Numbered from the stretch's first letter, positions 9,067 to 19,864 are shown. The stretch: 64,000 bases of DNA from Ancylomarina longa (GCF_003996985.1 NZ_RJJX01000022.1:1-64000); one strand, 5' to 3'. Notes: generated from the sequence alone by a model not told the origin. Translations and numbers: made by a program.

Positions 9067-10617
9067 ATGAAAATGAAACGATATAAATATATTTTATACC
9101 TAGCCGTTTTTAGTTTAATTAGTACATCATCATGTACTGATTTGAAAGAAAACGTGCTTGATGAGCAGCTGGGTGGTGATTTAGTTAATAACCCAGATAA
9201 TATTGAATCCTTAATTAATCCTCCTTATGCCAGTTTGCGTAGAACTATTGAGTGGTACGATTACTGGGCACTTCAAGAGGTTTCTACGGATGAAGTTATT
9301 ATTCCTACACGTGGAACAGACTGGTATGATAATGGTGCTTGGCAAGAATTACATCTCCAATCATGGAATTCAGATCACATTAGATTGAAAAATGTTTGGG
9401 ATGCTCTAAATCAGGGAGTTTCTCGCTCAAATACTGCAATTCACTACATTGGTCAATTCGACCAAACTGCAACAACAGAATTAGATATTAATGAAGCTCG
9501 TTTTTTACGTGCTTATTATATGTATTTAATTGACGATTTGTTTGGCCAGGTTCCCTACCGTGATGCCGATGAACTTGATTTTTCTACTTCTCCAACAGTT
9601 ATGAATCGGAAAGAAGCTACTGATTTTATTATCTCAGAAGTAAAAGCTGTTCTTCCAAATCTTAAAGAGAAAGGTGAAGTTGGATCAGACCGTGTAACTA
9701 AAGGAGCAGCTCAGGCATTGTTAGCTAAACTTTATTTGAATTATGAAGTTTATACTGGTGAACCTAAGTGGACTGAAACCATTCAGTATTGCGATGATCT
9801 TATTAATTCGGGTATTTATGCTGTCACAAATGATTATTGGGAAATGTTCCAAAAGTTTGTGGAAGATAATGACGAGTTTATTTTACGTGTTCCTATGGAT
9901 GATAATGTGGATATGGGTAGTGGTAGTGTATGGGCTAATTTTACCCTTCATTACAGTCAAACTGTCGGGAATCTCACTAGTTTATGGAATGGTCCTTCCA
10001 CTACTAAAACATTCTTCGATACATGGGATAAAGTAAATGACGGAAGATTTTATGATGACAGAAATATTGGTGAACTGGGATTTAACCAAGGTTTTATGTC
10101 AGGACAACAATATGGCATAACAGGGGAAGCTCTTGAGCAAAGAAATGGAGATCCTTTAATTTTTGTACCGGAAGTGAATTTACAGAGTTCTCCGGAAAAT
10201 GCAGGAATTCGTGTAAATAAGTTTGCTCCAAACCCAGATACCGAACGTCAGTTTTCTTCTCCTAATGATGTGCCAATTATGCGTATTTCAGATATCTATT
10301 TAATTCGTGCAGAAGCAAAACTTCGTAATGGAGATGCTGCTGGCGCATTAGCTGATGTAAACTATATTCGCGCAAGAAGAAGTGCTGCTGGTAAAACGCT
10401 TCCACTATTATCATCAATCACTTTGGATGATATTTTGAAAGAACGTGGTTATGAGTTGTATTGGGAAGGTTTAAGACGCCAGGATTTAGTGCGTTTTGGT
10501 AAGTTTACCGAAGCATGGCAGGAAAAACCAGTTACCGATGCCGCAAAAGAATTATTCCCATTGCCAACTTCAGCTGTGGATGTAAATGAAAATTTAACAC
10601 AAAATCCTTCTTACTAG
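9067..10617 (+). CDS. SusD/RagB-family nutrient-binding lipoprotein
   Basis: Surface glycan-binding lipoprotein, 516 aa, partner of the SusC transporter 16 bp upstream. The signal peptide ends in lipobox STSSC (Cys about residue 23). TPR-like segments typical of SusD appear as LDINEARFLRAYYMYLIDDL and VTKGAAQALLAKLYLNYEVY. The RagB/SusD C-terminal part includes PIMRISDIYLIRAEAKLRNG, DVNYIRARRSA and ILKERGYELYWEGLRRQDLV, all canonical. Ligand specificity cannot be read from sequence; the neighbouring GH65 enzyme suggests an alpha-glucosidic ligand. Confidence 0.96.
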   Translation: MKMKRYKYILYLAVFSLISTSSCTDLKENVLDEQLGGDLVNNPDNIESLINPPYASLRRTIEWYDYWALQEVSTDEVIIPTRGTDWYDNGAWQELHLQSWNSDHIRLKNVWDALNQGVSRSNTAIHYIGQFDQTATTELDINEARFLRAYYMYLIDDLFGQVPYRDADELDFSTSPTVMNRKEATDFIISEVKAVLPNLKEKGEVGSDRVTKGAAQALLAKLYLNYEVYTGEPKWTETIQYCDDLINSGIYAVTNDYWEMFQKFVEDNDEFILRVPMDDNVDMGSGSVWANFTLHYSQTVGNLTSLWNGPSTTKTFFDTWDKVNDGRFYDDRNIGELGFNQGFMSGQQYGITGEALEQRNGDPLIFVPEVNLQSSPENAGIRVNKFAPNPDTERQFSSPNDVPIMRISDIYLIRAEAKLRNGDAAGALADVNYIRARRSAAGKTLPLLSSITLDDILKERGYELYWEGLRRQDLVRFGKFTEAWQEKPVTDAAKELFPLPTSAVDVNENLTQNPSY

Positions 10618-10640
10618 ATAGGAATTAGTTAGTTGATAAT

Positions 10641-10670
10641 CCGGGCTATGCTGCCTTAAGCATAGCCCGG
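10641..10670 (+). terminator. Strong hairpin after susD
   Basis: A 12-bp perfect stem (CCGGGCTATGCT / AGCATAGCCCGG) with a 6-nt loop, 24 bp after the susD stop. It is followed by TATTATTTGTTC rather than a clean T-run. It may be a partial terminator or a 3'-stabilising structure that keeps susCD message above that of the downstream GH65 gene. Confidence 0.6.
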
Positions 10671-10837
10671 TATTATTTGTTCTTCTGTACTTCGGAATTT
10701 AAATTATTAATTTCCTAATTCTTACTCTAACATTTAGAGAATCAACTGCACCAATTGAGATTCGCTGAATCTTAAGAATAACTCAAAAGGAGATAATCCT
10801 CCAACAACCATAAAACAAACCAGAATAAAGAATTTAT

Positions 10838-12868
10838 ATGATGAAAACAAGTATATTTTTATCCATGCTGTTCATGTTGTGCAGCAATTTGCTGATGGGA
10901 AATGGATATAAAAATTCCGGCTGGCATATTTATACAGAATCAAAGGAGAATTATAATGGTGTTACCTTAGCCAATGGTCGTATTGGTATAGTCACTGATC
11001 AAAAGATCTTTAATACGAAAGAAATTGTAATCAATGGTGTATATGATAAGGAATTTGAAGGTGGAGTAAGTCAAATGCTGCAAGGTATAATCTTCACCAA
11101 TTTAGAACTTCACATAGATGGTGAAAAAGTTACCAACGAAAATATTAGTAATTGGAGTCAGGATCTGAATATGAAAGAAGCGAGTATTACCACTTCTTTT
11201 AGCTTTAAAAACAAAGCCAATATTAATTATACCATACTAGCGATGCGAAACCTACCTTATGCTGCTATGGTAATCCTTAATGTTGAACCTTTGAAAGATA
11301 TTAAGTTAGAAGTTTTCAATCATATGGGAATTCCCGAAGAACTGAAAGAAGCTAAAACCAACTTTAATATTTTAAAAGATGGCGAAATTGAAATGCCCAT
11401 TTTTCAAACAACAGCCAAAAGCAGATTTAAAAAACATGAGCTTGCTGCTTCCAATGTATTCTTGTTTGATGATGAAAAACCAGAATATAAGGTCTACAAC
11501 ATGTCGGGGAATCGTCCTATGATTGGCTTTTCCAAAATCCTGAAAAAGCAGAATAAATTTCGTTGTGCCTTAGTAGGAGCAGAATGTACCAGTGGAGATT
11601 TTAATGATCCCAAGAGCGAATCGGAGAGATTTGCTATTTATGCCTTGAGACAAAACATTGATGATTTACTGAATCAGCACAAAAAATTATGGGCAAAAAT
11701 ATGGGAAAACGATATTATCATTGAGGGGGATATGGAATCCCAGCGCGACGTGAGAATGGCATTGTATTCTCTGTTTTCCTTCTCTAGAAAAAATACACGC
11801 TTAAGCATTTCTCCAATGGGACTATCTTCTCATAAGGGATATAATGGACACATTTTCTGGGATTCGGAGATTTGGATGTATCCTCCATTATTAGCTTTCG
11901 ATCAGGATATTGCTAAAACCTTATTGGATTATCGCTTTGATAGATTAGAAAAAGCAAAGGAGAAAGCTGCAAACTATGGATTCAAAGGAGCTATGTTTCC
12001 CTGGGAATCGGATGATACTGGCGAAGAGGCTACTCCAACCTGGGCATTGACAGGAACCTTTGAGCAACACATTACCGCAGATGTAGGCATAGCTTTCTGG
12101 AATTATTTTCTTACAACCGGAGATAAAACATGGCTTAAATTAACTGGTTTCCCCGTTTTAAAAGAAGTAGCCGACTTTTGGATTAGCAGGGTAAGAGAAA
12201 ATGAAGATGGAACTTTCAGTATTATCAATGTGGTGGGTGCCGATGAATTTGCTCCAAATGTAGATGATAATGCATTTACCAATGGTTCGGTGAAAGTGGT
12301 TCTGAAGTATGCTACAAAGGCTGCACAAGAGCTGGAAATAGTACCTAATGAACAATGGATGAAGGTTTCCGATAATATTAAATTTCATTATTTCGCCAAT
12401 GGAGTAATGAAAGAACATGCAAATTATAAGGGAGAAATTATCAAGCAGGCTGATGTGAATTTACTCACCTATCCATTGGCAATAACAACTAAGGAAGATT
12501 TGGTTCGGAAGGAATTGAATTATTACGAACCGAAGATATCTAAAGAATGCCCTGCAATGGCTCATGCTGTTCTATCTGTTATTAATGCACGGCTTGGATA
12601 CGCTAAGGAAGCATTTCGATTATTTAAACAAGGTTATGTGCCAAATAGAAGACCTCCTTTTGGAGTTTTGTCTGAATCTGCCAATAGCAATAATCCCTAT
12701 TTTGCCACAGGAGCAGGAGGGATGTTGCAAGCTGTATTGTTCGGATTCGGAGGATTGCGAATTACAGAAAATGGTATAGTACAAGAAAATCCATGTCTTC
12801 CCAAGGAATGGAAAAAGCTCACCATCAAAGGAATTGGTATAAACAATGAGATTTTTGTGGTGGAATAA
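10838..12868 (+). CDS. Glycoside hydrolase family 65 enzyme (alpha-glucosidase, kojibiose-hydrolase-like)
   Basis: Secreted GH65-type enzyme, 676 aa, with a signal peptide (about residues 1-21). The (alpha/alpha)6 barrel signatures include GHIFWDSEIWMYPPLL (about 337-352) and VVGADEFAPNVDDNAFTN (about 465-482), which holds the likely general acid Glu470. Near the C-terminus, GVLSESANSNNPYF places Glu613 where GH65 hydrolases carry a general base, whereas phosphorylases have a phosphate-binding loop; hydrolysis is therefore favoured over phosphorolysis. GH65 includes kojibiose and trehalose hydrolases and the collagen glucosyl-galactosyl-hydroxylysine glucosidase, so the substrate is probably an alpha-glucoside, linkage unproven. 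It is the only carbohydrate enzyme next to the SusCD pair. Periplasmic or surface location is inferred from the signal peptide. Confidence 0.85.
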   Translation: MMKTSIFLSMLFMLCSNLLMGNGYKNSGWHIYTESKENYNGVTLANGRIGIVTDQKIFNTKEIVINGVYDKEFEGGVSQMLQGIIFTNLELHIDGEKVTNENISNWSQDLNMKEASITTSFSFKNKANINYTILAMRNLPYAAMVILNVEPLKDIKLEVFNHMGIPEELKEAKTNFNILKDGEIEMPIFQTTAKSRFKKHELAASNVFLFDDEKPEYKVYNMSGNRPMIGFSKILKKQNKFRCALVGAECTSGDFNDPKSESERFAIYALRQNIDDLLNQHKKLWAKIWENDIIIEGDMESQRDVRMALYSLFSFSRKNTRLSISPMGLSSHKGYNGHIFWDSEIWMYPPLLAFDQDIAKTLLDYRFDRLEKAKEKAANYGFKGAMFPWESDDTGEEATPTWALTGTFEQHITADVGIAFWNYFLTTGDKTWLKLTGFPVLKEVADFWISRVRENEDGTFSIINVVGADEFAPNVDDNAFTNGSVKVVLKYATKAAQELEIVPNEQWMKVSDNIKFHYFANGVMKEHANYKGEIIKQADVNLLTYPLAITTKEDLVRKELNYYEPKISKECPAMAHAVLSVINARLGYAKEAFRLFKQGYVPNRRPPFGVLSESANSNNPYFATGAGGMLQAVLFGFGGLRITENGIVQENPCLPKEWKKLTIKGIGINNEIFVVE

Positions 12869-12896
12869 GCCACTTAAATAAGTTCCATAGTAGAAC

Positions 12897-12929
12897 AAGA
12901 GGCGCCAAAATCGTATGGCGCCTCTTCTT
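12897..12929. terminator. Shared terminator-like hairpin between convergent genes
   Basis: An 11-bp stem, AAGAGGCGCCA / TGGCGCCTCTT, with an 8-nt loop, between the ends of the GH65 gene (+) and the aminotransferase gene (-). The T-rich tail on the + side is interrupted (TCTTTAT). Confidence 0.7.
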
Positions 12930-12970
12930 TATAGTTTGTTGATCTGTTTTTGATCAATGCGAAATCTTTT

Positions 12971-14170
12971 TTATCGTGTTCTGCCAGGATAAACTTTCAA
13001 GGCTTCGGCAAGCGCTACCATCGCTTTGGCAAGATCTTCCTTTTTTAATACATAGGCGATACGAACTTCATTTTTTCCCAATCCCTTGGTGGCATAAAAT
13101 CCGGTAGCCGGAGCAACCATTACCGTTTGGTTGTTGTATTCAAAATCTTCCAAAATCCACTGAGCAAATTTATCTGCATCATCAATAGGAAGTTTTACTA
13201 CGGTGTAAAATGCTCCTTTTGGAGTGGGACAATAAACGCCATCCATTTCATTTAAAGCTGCTACTACAAAATCACGGCGGGCAATATATTCATTGTAAAC
13301 TTCTTCGAAATATTCTTTAGGAGTTTCCAAAGATGCTTCGGCAGCAATCTGTCCAAAAGCTGGAGGACATAGTCGGGCTTGGGCAAATTTCAAAGCTGTT
13401 TTTATTACCTCTTTATTTTTGGTAATCAAAGCTCCAATACGAACACCACATTCGCTGTATCGTTTCGATACGGAATCCATCATGATAACATGCTGGTCCA
13501 TGCCTTCTAAATTCATCGCTGAGAAATGCTCTTCTCCTCCATAACAGAATTCACGGTAAACTTCATCCGAAAACAGGAATAAATCATGCTTCAGAATCAA
13601 TTCCCGCAATTGGTTTAATTCTTCTTTAGAATACAAATAACCAGTTGGGTTGTTTGGATTACAAATGACAACTGCCTTAGTCTTTGGTCCTATCAATTTC
13701 TCAAATTCCTCAATTGCTGGTAAAGCAAAGTCGTTTTCAATGCTCGAAGTTACAGGTACAACATTTACTCCGGCAGCCACAGCAAAACCATTGTAGTTTG
13801 CGTAAAAGGGTTCCGGAATGATAACTTCATCACCAGGATTCAAACAAGTCATCAATGCAAAGGTGATGGCTTCCGATCCTCCTGTTGTGATAAGCATTTC
13901 CTCCTCATTTACATCAATCCCGATGTTCTGATACATCTTCGCTAATTTTTTTCGGTAGGAAATATTACCTGCAGAATGACTGTATTCTATTACTTTTTCC
14001 TGACAATTACGAATGGCTTCCATTGCAACCTCAGGAGTTTTGATATCAGGTTGACCAATATTTAAATGATATACCGTTCTGCCTTTTGCTTTAGCAACTT
14101 CTGCATAGGGAACCAATTTACGAATAGGCGATTCCGGCATTAATCTTCCTTTATCTGATAATTGTGGCAT
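12971..14170 (-). CDS. Class I/II PLP-dependent aminotransferase (aspartate aminotransferase-like)
   Basis: Cytosolic fold-type I aminotransferase, 399 aa, full length. Visible family features: the substrate-loop region YHLNIGQPDIKTP (about 34-46), NPNNPTG at 171-177, SDEVYREFCYGG at 201-212 (PLP-ring Asp and Tyr), and the Schiff-base segment DSVSKRYSECGVRIG with Lys236. Such enzymes in Bacteroidota are usually called aspartate or aromatic aminotransferases; the exact amino acid cannot be deduced. Monocistronic, convergent with the GH65 gene. Confidence 0.9.
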   Translation of the reverse strand: MPQLSDKGRLMPESPIRKLVPYAEVAKAKGRTVYHLNIGQPDIKTPEVAMEAIRNCQEKVIEYSHSAGNISYRKKLAKMYQNIGIDVNEEEMLITTGGSEAITFALMTCLNPGDEVIIPEPFYANYNGFAVAAGVNVVPVTSSIENDFALPAIEEFEKLIGPKTKAVVICNPNNPTGYLYSKEELNQLRELILKHDLFLFSDEVYREFCYGGEEHFSAMNLEGMDQHVIMMDSVSKRYSECGVRIGALITKNKEVIKTALKFAQARLCPPAFGQIAAEASLETPKEYFEEVYNEYIARRDFVVAALNEMDGVYCPTPKGAFYTVVKLPIDDADKFAQWILEDFEYNNQTVMVAPATGFYATKGLGKNEVRIAYVLKKEDLAKAMVALAEALKVYPGRTR

Positions 14171-14672
14171 TTGTTAGTTGTTTAAGATGTTATTTCAATT
14201 GTAATTATTTTTTCTGTACAGCAATAATTCTCATGTTTTTCAGGAGGAGGTTTCCTGTATTTATTATAGGCTTTAACATCCTCCGTATTGGCATTACTAT
14301 AGCGCCAAAAATAGATAAAATTCGATCTAAAAAAAATGATTTTAAGTGCTTTTCTATCTCGATCTAAGAAACTGACATCTAGAGGTAAAGCTCTGGTTTG
14401 AAAAAAGAAGAAATATATACTCAGATCATCTTATTATTGCCTTTAGGTCAAATTTCCATTTTCCCGAATTGCTTTCGGGTAGATTGTTGTGTTTCAGTGG
14501 GGATTAATCGATCAGAATTTCTTAATTTTGAGCCAAATTTTTTGTGCGTACCAATTGCCTTGCTTTCTTATTTACTGATGAAATTCGGAATCGGATGGAG
14601 TAAAAGTGCTATGATCTGCAAGACAATTAACTTTCTAGCATACTTTTTTATTACTAAAATATAGTGAAACAC
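14171..14672. other. Intergenic region upstream of valS
   Basis: About 500 bp between divergent aminotransferase and valS genes. The short ORFs here have no recognisable protein features, and I reject them. A small hairpin CCCGAA / TTCGGG lies at 14463-14479. No T-box-like or tRNA-like structure was recognised. The promoters of both flanking genes must lie here, but no consensus site was found. Confidence 0.5.
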
Positions 14673-17297
14673 ATGGAAATCCCAACAAAGTACAACCCTG
14701 TTGAATCTGAGGATAAATGGTATAAGTATTGGATGGATAAAGGATTCTTCCACTCGGTACCAGACGAGAGAGAGCCGTATACTATTGTGATACCTCCACC
14801 AAATGTTACCGGAGTATTACATATGGGGCATATGCTGAACAATACCATACAAGATGTATTGGTTCGCAGAGCCAGATTGCAGGGTAAGAATGTCTGTTGG
14901 GTGCCGGGAACCGACCACGCTTCTATTGCTACCGAAGCAAAAGTGGTGAATAAGTTGAAGCAGGAAGGTATTGCTAAAACGGATATCACTCGCGAGGAAT
15001 TCATGAAACATGCCTGGGAGTGGAAAGAAAAGCATGGCGGAATCATCCTCGAGCAATTAAAGAAATTAGGAGCTTCCTGCGATTGGGAACGTACCTCTTT
15101 TACCATGGACGAGTCTTTGTACGAATCGGTAATTGATGTATTTATCGATTTATATAAAAAGGATAAGATTTACCGTGGTGTTCGCATGGTGAACTGGGAT
15201 CCTGCTGCACAAACTGCTGTTTCCGATGAAGAGGTAATTTATAAGGAGCTGCAATCGAAGCTTTACTATTTAAGATATAAAATTGAAGGATCGGATGATG
15301 AGTATGTAACTATTGCAACTACTCGTCCCGAAACAATTTTGGGCGACTCTGCTGTTTGTGTCAATCCAAAAGATGAGCGTTTTACCCATTTAAAAGGCAA
15401 GCGTTGTATTGTGCCCTTGGTAAATCGTTCTATTCCTATTATTCAGGATGAATATGTGGATATGGAATTTGGTACAGGTGCGCTGAAGATTACTCCGGCT
15501 CACGATATCCATGACTACGAGATTGGCGATAAGCACAATCTGGAAACTATCGATATCTTTAATGATAACGGTACGATGAGCGAAGCTGCCCAATTGTATA
15601 TTGGTAAGGATCGTTTCGAAGTGCGCGACCTTATTGTTCCCGATTTAGAGCAGGCCGGTAATTTGGTGAAGATTGAAGATTACGTGAATAAGGTTGGTTT
15701 TTCGGAAAGAACCGATGCTGTAATCGAGCCGAAACTGAGCATGCAGTGGTTCATGAAAATGAAAGAATTGGCTGCTCCTGCCTTGGAGCATGTAATGAAT
15801 GATGAAATTCAATTGCATCCTGCAAAATTCAAGAATACTTACCGTCACTGGATGGAGAATGTGAAGGATTGGTGTATCTCCCGTCAGTTATGGTGGGGAC
15901 AACGTATTCCTGTTTTCTATTTGCCCGAAGGCGGATATGTAGTTGCTAAAACTGTGGCAGAAGCTGTTGTTGAAGCAAAAGCAAAAACCGGAAAAGAATA
16001 CAAGGCGGAAGACTTACGTCAGGAGGAAGATGTTTTGGATACCTGGTTCTCTTCCTGGTTGTGGCCTATTTCCGTATTCGATGGTATTCGTAATCCGGAA
16101 AACGAAGAAATTAAATACTATTATCCAAGCAACGATTTGGTTTCGGGTCCTGATATTCTGTTTTTCTGGATTGCTCGTATGGTAATGTCGGGATATGAGT
16201 ACAGAGGCGAAAAGCCATTTAGCAATGTGTACTTGACTGGTATTGTTCGCGATGCACAGCGCAGAAAAATGTCTAAATCATTGGGTAATTCACCCGATCC
16301 TTTAGATTTGATTGCCAAGTACGGAGCAGATGGCGTTCGTGTGGGTATGTTGCTTTGTTCTCCTGCCGGTGGCGATCTTTTATTCGATGAAGGTTTGCCA
16401 GAGCAAGGTCGTAACTTCACCACTAAAATCTGGAATGCATTCCGATTGGTTAAAGGTTGGGAAGTGGCAGATATCGATCAGCCGGAAGCAGCGCGTTTGG
16501 CAACGGAAGTTTTCCATGCTCGCCTGAACAGCACCATGGAGCAGTTAGAGGAGCAGTTCAAACAATATCGTATCAGCGAAGCATTGATGACGGTTTATAC
16601 TTTATTCCGTGATGAGTTCTCCTCCTGGTATCTGGAGATGGTGAAACCTGCCTATCAGCAGCCAATCGATAAGAAAACTTTTGAGGCTACTGTAGGTTTG
16701 TTCGAAAAACTGATGCAGTTGTTGCACCCTTTCATGCCTTTCTTAACCGAGGAAATCTGGCATTTGCTTGCCGATCGTAAGGAGGAGGAAAGTATCATGA
16801 TTTCGGTGATGCCTAAGCCTGAAGCTTACGATGCTGCTTTGCTTGAGAAATTCGAGCAGGTAAAAGAGGTGATTGTTGCAGTTCGTAATATCCGTAAGCA
16901 GAAAAATATCGCATTTAAAGATGCTTTGGCGATGAATTATCGTTTGAAAGATGATAATTACGATACGGCTTTCGATTCGGTTATCGCAAAAATGTGTAAC
17001 CTGAACGAGATTTCTGTTGCCAACGGCGAAATGAGCGGTGCCATGTCCTTTATCGTGAAGGCTGTGGAATACTTTATTCCGCTTGGCGATTTGGTTGATG
17101 TTGAGGAAGAGTTGAAGAAGATGGAGGAGGAGTTGAAATATACCAAAGGCTTCCTGATCTCTGTTCAGAAAAAAATGAGCAACGAACGCTTTGTAAACAA
17201 CGCTCCTGCCAAAGTAGTTGAAATGGAGAAAAAGAAAATGGCCGATGCCGAAGCTAAAATTAAAGTTTTGGAAGATCGCATTGCCAGTATGAAATAG
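14673..17297 (+). CDS. valS: Valine--tRNA ligase
   Basis: Class Ia aminoacyl-tRNA synthetase charging tRNA-Val, 874 aa from the ATG at 14673 ([20 protein letters not shown], the usual N-terminus in the phylum; a GTG nine bases upstream adds only three residues). HIGH-type motif HMGH at residues 50-53 after PPPNVTGVL. The CP1 editing domain is in the middle ([10 protein letters not shown]), followed by the tryptophan-rich [20 protein letters not shown] at 532-536. C-terminal anticodon-binding region, then the ValS coiled-coil arm (about 810-874, repeated Lys/Glu heptads). Monocistronic with its own terminator. Confidence 0.98.
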   Translation: MEIPTKYNPVESEDKWYKYWMDKGFFHSVPDEREPYTIVIPPPNVTGVLHMGHMLNNTIQDVLVRRARLQGKNVCWVPGTDHASIATEAKVVNKLKQEGIAKTDITREEFMKHAWEWKEKHGGIILEQLKKLGASCDWERTSFTMDESLYESVIDVFIDLYKKDKIYRGVRMVNWDPAAQTAVSDEEVIYKELQSKLYYLRYKIEGSDDEYVTIATTRPETILGDSAVCVNPKDERFTHLKGKRCIVPLVNRSIPIIQDEYVDMEFGTGALKITPAHDIHDYEIGDKHNLETIDIFNDNGTMSEAAQLYIGKDRFEVRDLIVPDLEQAGNLVKIEDYVNKVGFSERTDAVIEPKLSMQWFMKMKELAAPALEHVMNDEIQLHPAKFKNTYRHWMENVKDWCISRQLWWGQRIPVFYLPEGGYVVAKTVAEAVVEAKAKTGKEYKAEDLRQEEDVLDTWFSSWLWPISVFDGIRNPENEEIKYYYPSNDLVSGPDILFFWIARMVMSGYEYRGEKPFSNVYLTGIVRDAQRRKMSKSLGNSPDPLDLIAKYGADGVRVGMLLCSPAGGDLLFDEGLPEQGRNFTTKIWNAFRLVKGWEVADIDQPEAARLATEVFHARLNSTMEQLEEQFKQYRISEALMTVYTLFRDEFSSWYLEMVKPAYQQPIDKKTFEATVGLFEKLMQLLHPFMPFLTEEIWHLLADRKEEESIMISVMPKPEAYDAALLEKFEQVKEVIVAVRNIRKQKNIAFKDALAMNYRLKDDNYDTAFDSVIAKMCNLNEISVANGEMSGAMSFIVKAVEYFIPLGDLVDVEEELKKMEEELKYTKGFLISVQKKMSNERFVNNAPAKVVEMEKKKMADAEAKIKVLEDRIASMK

Positions 17298-17324
17298 AAA
17301 ACGCCGATGATCGCAGATGATATG

Positions 17325-17357
17325 AATGCCGTTCCTTTTTGGGGCGGCATTTTTTTT
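17325..17357 (+). terminator. Rho-independent terminator of valS
   Basis: Stem AATGCCG / CGGCATT with a 13-nt loop followed by eight T residues, 28 bp after the valS stop. Confidence 0.85.
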
Positions 17358-17405
17358 ACATGCTTATTCAAATTTAAAAGTCTTAAGAATTCTTAATTTA
17401 TGGTT

Positions 17406-17435
17406 TTTGTGCTTGGTAAAAATTCTATAAGTTTG
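17406..17435 (+). promoter_or_regulatory. Consensus Bacteroidota promoter upstream of the MMPL gene
   Basis: TTTG (17406-17409), exactly 18 bp, then TAAGTTTG (17428-17435). This fits the -33 TTTG / -7 TAnnTTTG consensus of the major sigma factor of this phylum. Transcription would start near 17442, about 43 bp before the GTG start at 17485, and would drive the long + strand gene run that follows. Confidence 0.75.
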
Positions 17436-17484
17436 TAGGCTGTTTTCTAAATTACTAAAAGTTCAAATTCATACCGATAAATCT

Positions 17485-19740
17485 GTGAATAAACTAATTC
17501 ATAAATACAGCTGGCTGTTGATTATAAGCGTAGTTTTACTAACGGTTCTATCATTTAGTCAATATTCTAAGTTACACATCAACCCAAGTTTTAACGATTA
17601 TATACCGAAAGAGGTTGGAAACAGAGCCAATCTGAAAAAGCTCGACAGTATTTTTGGGGGCAACGAAAAACTCCTACTCATTATGAATAGCGATATGCCA
17701 ATAGTGAACCCCGAGAGTTTTAACAGATTGAAAGCTTTAACGGATGATCTTAAAAATCAGGAAGGCATAGAGCGATGTATGTCTCTGCTCGATGTGGTAG
17801 ATATTAAATTGGTTGATGGATTTACCGAGTTTCAGCCGATAATTGATGAGGTACCGGAAGAAGATGCGGAAAGAACAGCCTTGGAAAAGAGGATCTTGGG
17901 CAATAAAATGGGAGAGCGTTTCCTTTCGGCCGATTCAAAATCCATGGCGATTATTCTTACCAAATCAGCCGATGTTGAGGATAATGTGCTTATCCCCGAA
18001 ATCGAGCAGGTCATTCAGAATCATCCCGGAAGAGATAAAATTTATGTTGGGGGCTTATCGTATGTTCGCTACTCTATCAAATCCTATATCAAAAAAGATT
18101 TGATGGTGCTTTTGCCAGGAGCATTAATTCTGATGCTTTTGATGCTCTATTTTGCATTTAGGGAGTGGAAAGGCGTACTTTTGCCATTTTTAGTTGTGAT
18201 TTTGTCTATAATCATATCCTTTGGCTTAATGGCAATACTAGGTTGGGAGATTTCGCTGATTACCATCCTATTACCTATTATGCTTATTGCTATCGCTAAT
18301 GATTACAGTATTCATCTCATCAATTTGTACCAAGAGAAATGCGAAAGGGGTACACATCGGAATATGAAATTAATTGCTGTAGAAATTTATTGGGAGTTAC
18401 GAAAACCTATTTTTATTACTGCACTTACCACCATTGGTGGGATATTAGGATTGCTATCGCACAAAATGCCGCCTGCAGCCCAGTTGGGTGTTTTGGCTGC
18501 GGCAGGTATCGCTTTGGCTCTTCTAATGAGTCTGTTTTTGGTTCCTGTGTTGCTGAGCTTTTACAAATTTCCCAGTCAAAAGCGATTGGGTAAAGTTCAG
18601 AAAAAATTCTTCATGTCGAATTTGCTACAGTCATTCGCACATTGGGTAAATGTTTATCCCAAAAGGGTAATTCTTAGTTTTGTAGGAGTTGGTTTGATAA
18701 GTGTTGTTGGACTATTTTTCTTAAAAGTAGATACCAATGTAGAGAGTTATTTCATTGGGAAATCGGATATTAAAAAGGGAATCGATTTGGTAAATAATCA
18801 GTTTGGAGGATCGCAGTATGTTTCCATCTTGTTTCGTGGAGATGTGTTGTCGCCCGAGTTATTATCGCGAATCGATGCTTATACTAATCAGATAAAATCT
18901 GTTCCCAAAATAGGACATATTATATCGCCAAGCATATTTTTTAAAGAAATGAGCAAAGGCATGTACAAGCCTGATGAGGCAGCTTATAACGCTTTGCCGG
19001 CTTCCGAAGATGAGGCAATTCAGTACCTTGAGTTGCTTGCTATGAGTGGCGAAGATGGACAAGTGTCGCAGCTGATCGATTACAATTACCAGAATACTAG
19101 AATTTTAGTGAGCATGAAGGATGGAAGTAATCGAAGTATGAAATCCATACTCTCTGCCCTCAAGAAAATCACGGCCGGCGATCCGAATTTGGTTTGCATT
19201 GCCGGTTCGGGATTATCTAAAATTCAAATTGCCGATATGGTTATTCAAGGGCAAATTAAATCGTTAATTATGGCTTTGCTTATTATCTTTGTATTGCTTG
19301 CGCTGATATTTAAATCAGTAATGGCAGGAATTAAAGGCAGTATTCCATTGGTATTGTCGTGCTTGTTTTTGTTTGGACTGATGGGATTTTTACACATTCC
19401 GCTGGATATTGTTACGGCGATGTTATCTTCAATCATGATTGGTGTGGGTGTAGATTATACCATACATTTTTTATGGAGATATAAAGTTGAATATCAGGAT
19501 AGTGGAAATCGTAATTTGGCAATTGAAAATACTTTGAAAACTGCCGGAAGAGGAATTGTTTTCAATGCTTTTTCGGTGATTGTGGGTTTCTCCATTCTGA
19601 TTTTTTCAAGTTTTGCGCCATTACGATTTTTTGGCGTGCTGGTTGTGGTATCCATTTTTGCCTGTCTGATTTGTGCCTTGTTGCTGATTCCGGCAATCAT
19701 TCAGTCTACCCGACCTCGTTTTTTGGAGTCGGACAAATAA
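17485..19740 (+). CDS. MMPL/RND-superfamily exporter
   Basis: Inner-membrane RND-type transporter, 751 aa, with the duplicated MMPL layout: one helix (about 10-25), a periplasmic domain, five helices (about 205-365), then again one helix (about 395-415), a periplasmic domain and five helices (about 590-745). Each half carries the family motif in its membrane bundle: ANDYSIHLINLY and GVDYTIHFLWRY. Relatives (MmpL, HpnN) use proton-motive force to move lipids such as hopanoids or mycolates. A LolA-like periplasmic protein follows, a pairing that suggests lipid delivery to the outer membrane. The start is GTG; no better ATG precedes the first helix. Confidence 0.9.
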   Translation: MNKLIHKYSWLLIISVVLLTVLSFSQYSKLHINPSFNDYIPKEVGNRANLKKLDSIFGGNEKLLLIMNSDMPIVNPESFNRLKALTDDLKNQEGIERCMSLLDVVDIKLVDGFTEFQPIIDEVPEEDAERTALEKRILGNKMGERFLSADSKSMAIILTKSADVEDNVLIPEIEQVIQNHPGRDKIYVGGLSYVRYSIKSYIKKDLMVLLPGALILMLLMLYFAFREWKGVLLPFLVVILSIIISFGLMAILGWEISLITILLPIMLIAIANDYSIHLINLYQEKCERGTHRNMKLIAVEIYWELRKPIFITALTTIGGILGLLSHKMPPAAQLGVLAAAGIALALLMSLFLVPVLLSFYKFPSQKRLGKVQKKFFMSNLLQSFAHWVNVYPKRVILSFVGVGLISVVGLFFLKVDTNVESYFIGKSDIKKGIDLVNNQFGGSQYVSILFRGDVLSPELLSRIDAYTNQIKSVPKIGHIISPSIFFKEMSKGMYKPDEAAYNALPASEDEAIQYLELLAMSGEDGQVSQLIDYNYQNTRILVSMKDGSNRSMKSILSALKKITAGDPNLVCIAGSGLSKIQIADMVIQGQIKSLIMALLIIFVLLALIFKSVMAGIKGSIPLVLSCLFLFGLMGFLHIPLDIVTAMLSSIMIGVGVDYTIHFLWRYKVEYQDSGNRNLAIENTLKTAGRGIVFNAFSVIVGFSILIFSSFAPLRFFGVLVVVSIFACLICALLLIPAIIQSTRPRFLESDK

Positions 19741-19864
19741 AAAGTAAATCTCCATGTCTGGATAAAAGGCATGTCGGTATAAATTGAAATGAATTTGAGT
19801 TGGAAACGACTCACAGATTCAGGATGAAAATTCAGATAGAGTTCTATCTGGTAAATACAAGAAA

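Noticed and set aside
14164-14664. Two short + strand ORFs between the aminotransferase and valS genes
   Set aside because: No family resemblance, unusual composition and no coding context; treated as intergenic.
14817-17371. Several antisense ORFs over valS
   Set aside because: All are shadows of the long valS reading frame, lacking domains of their own.
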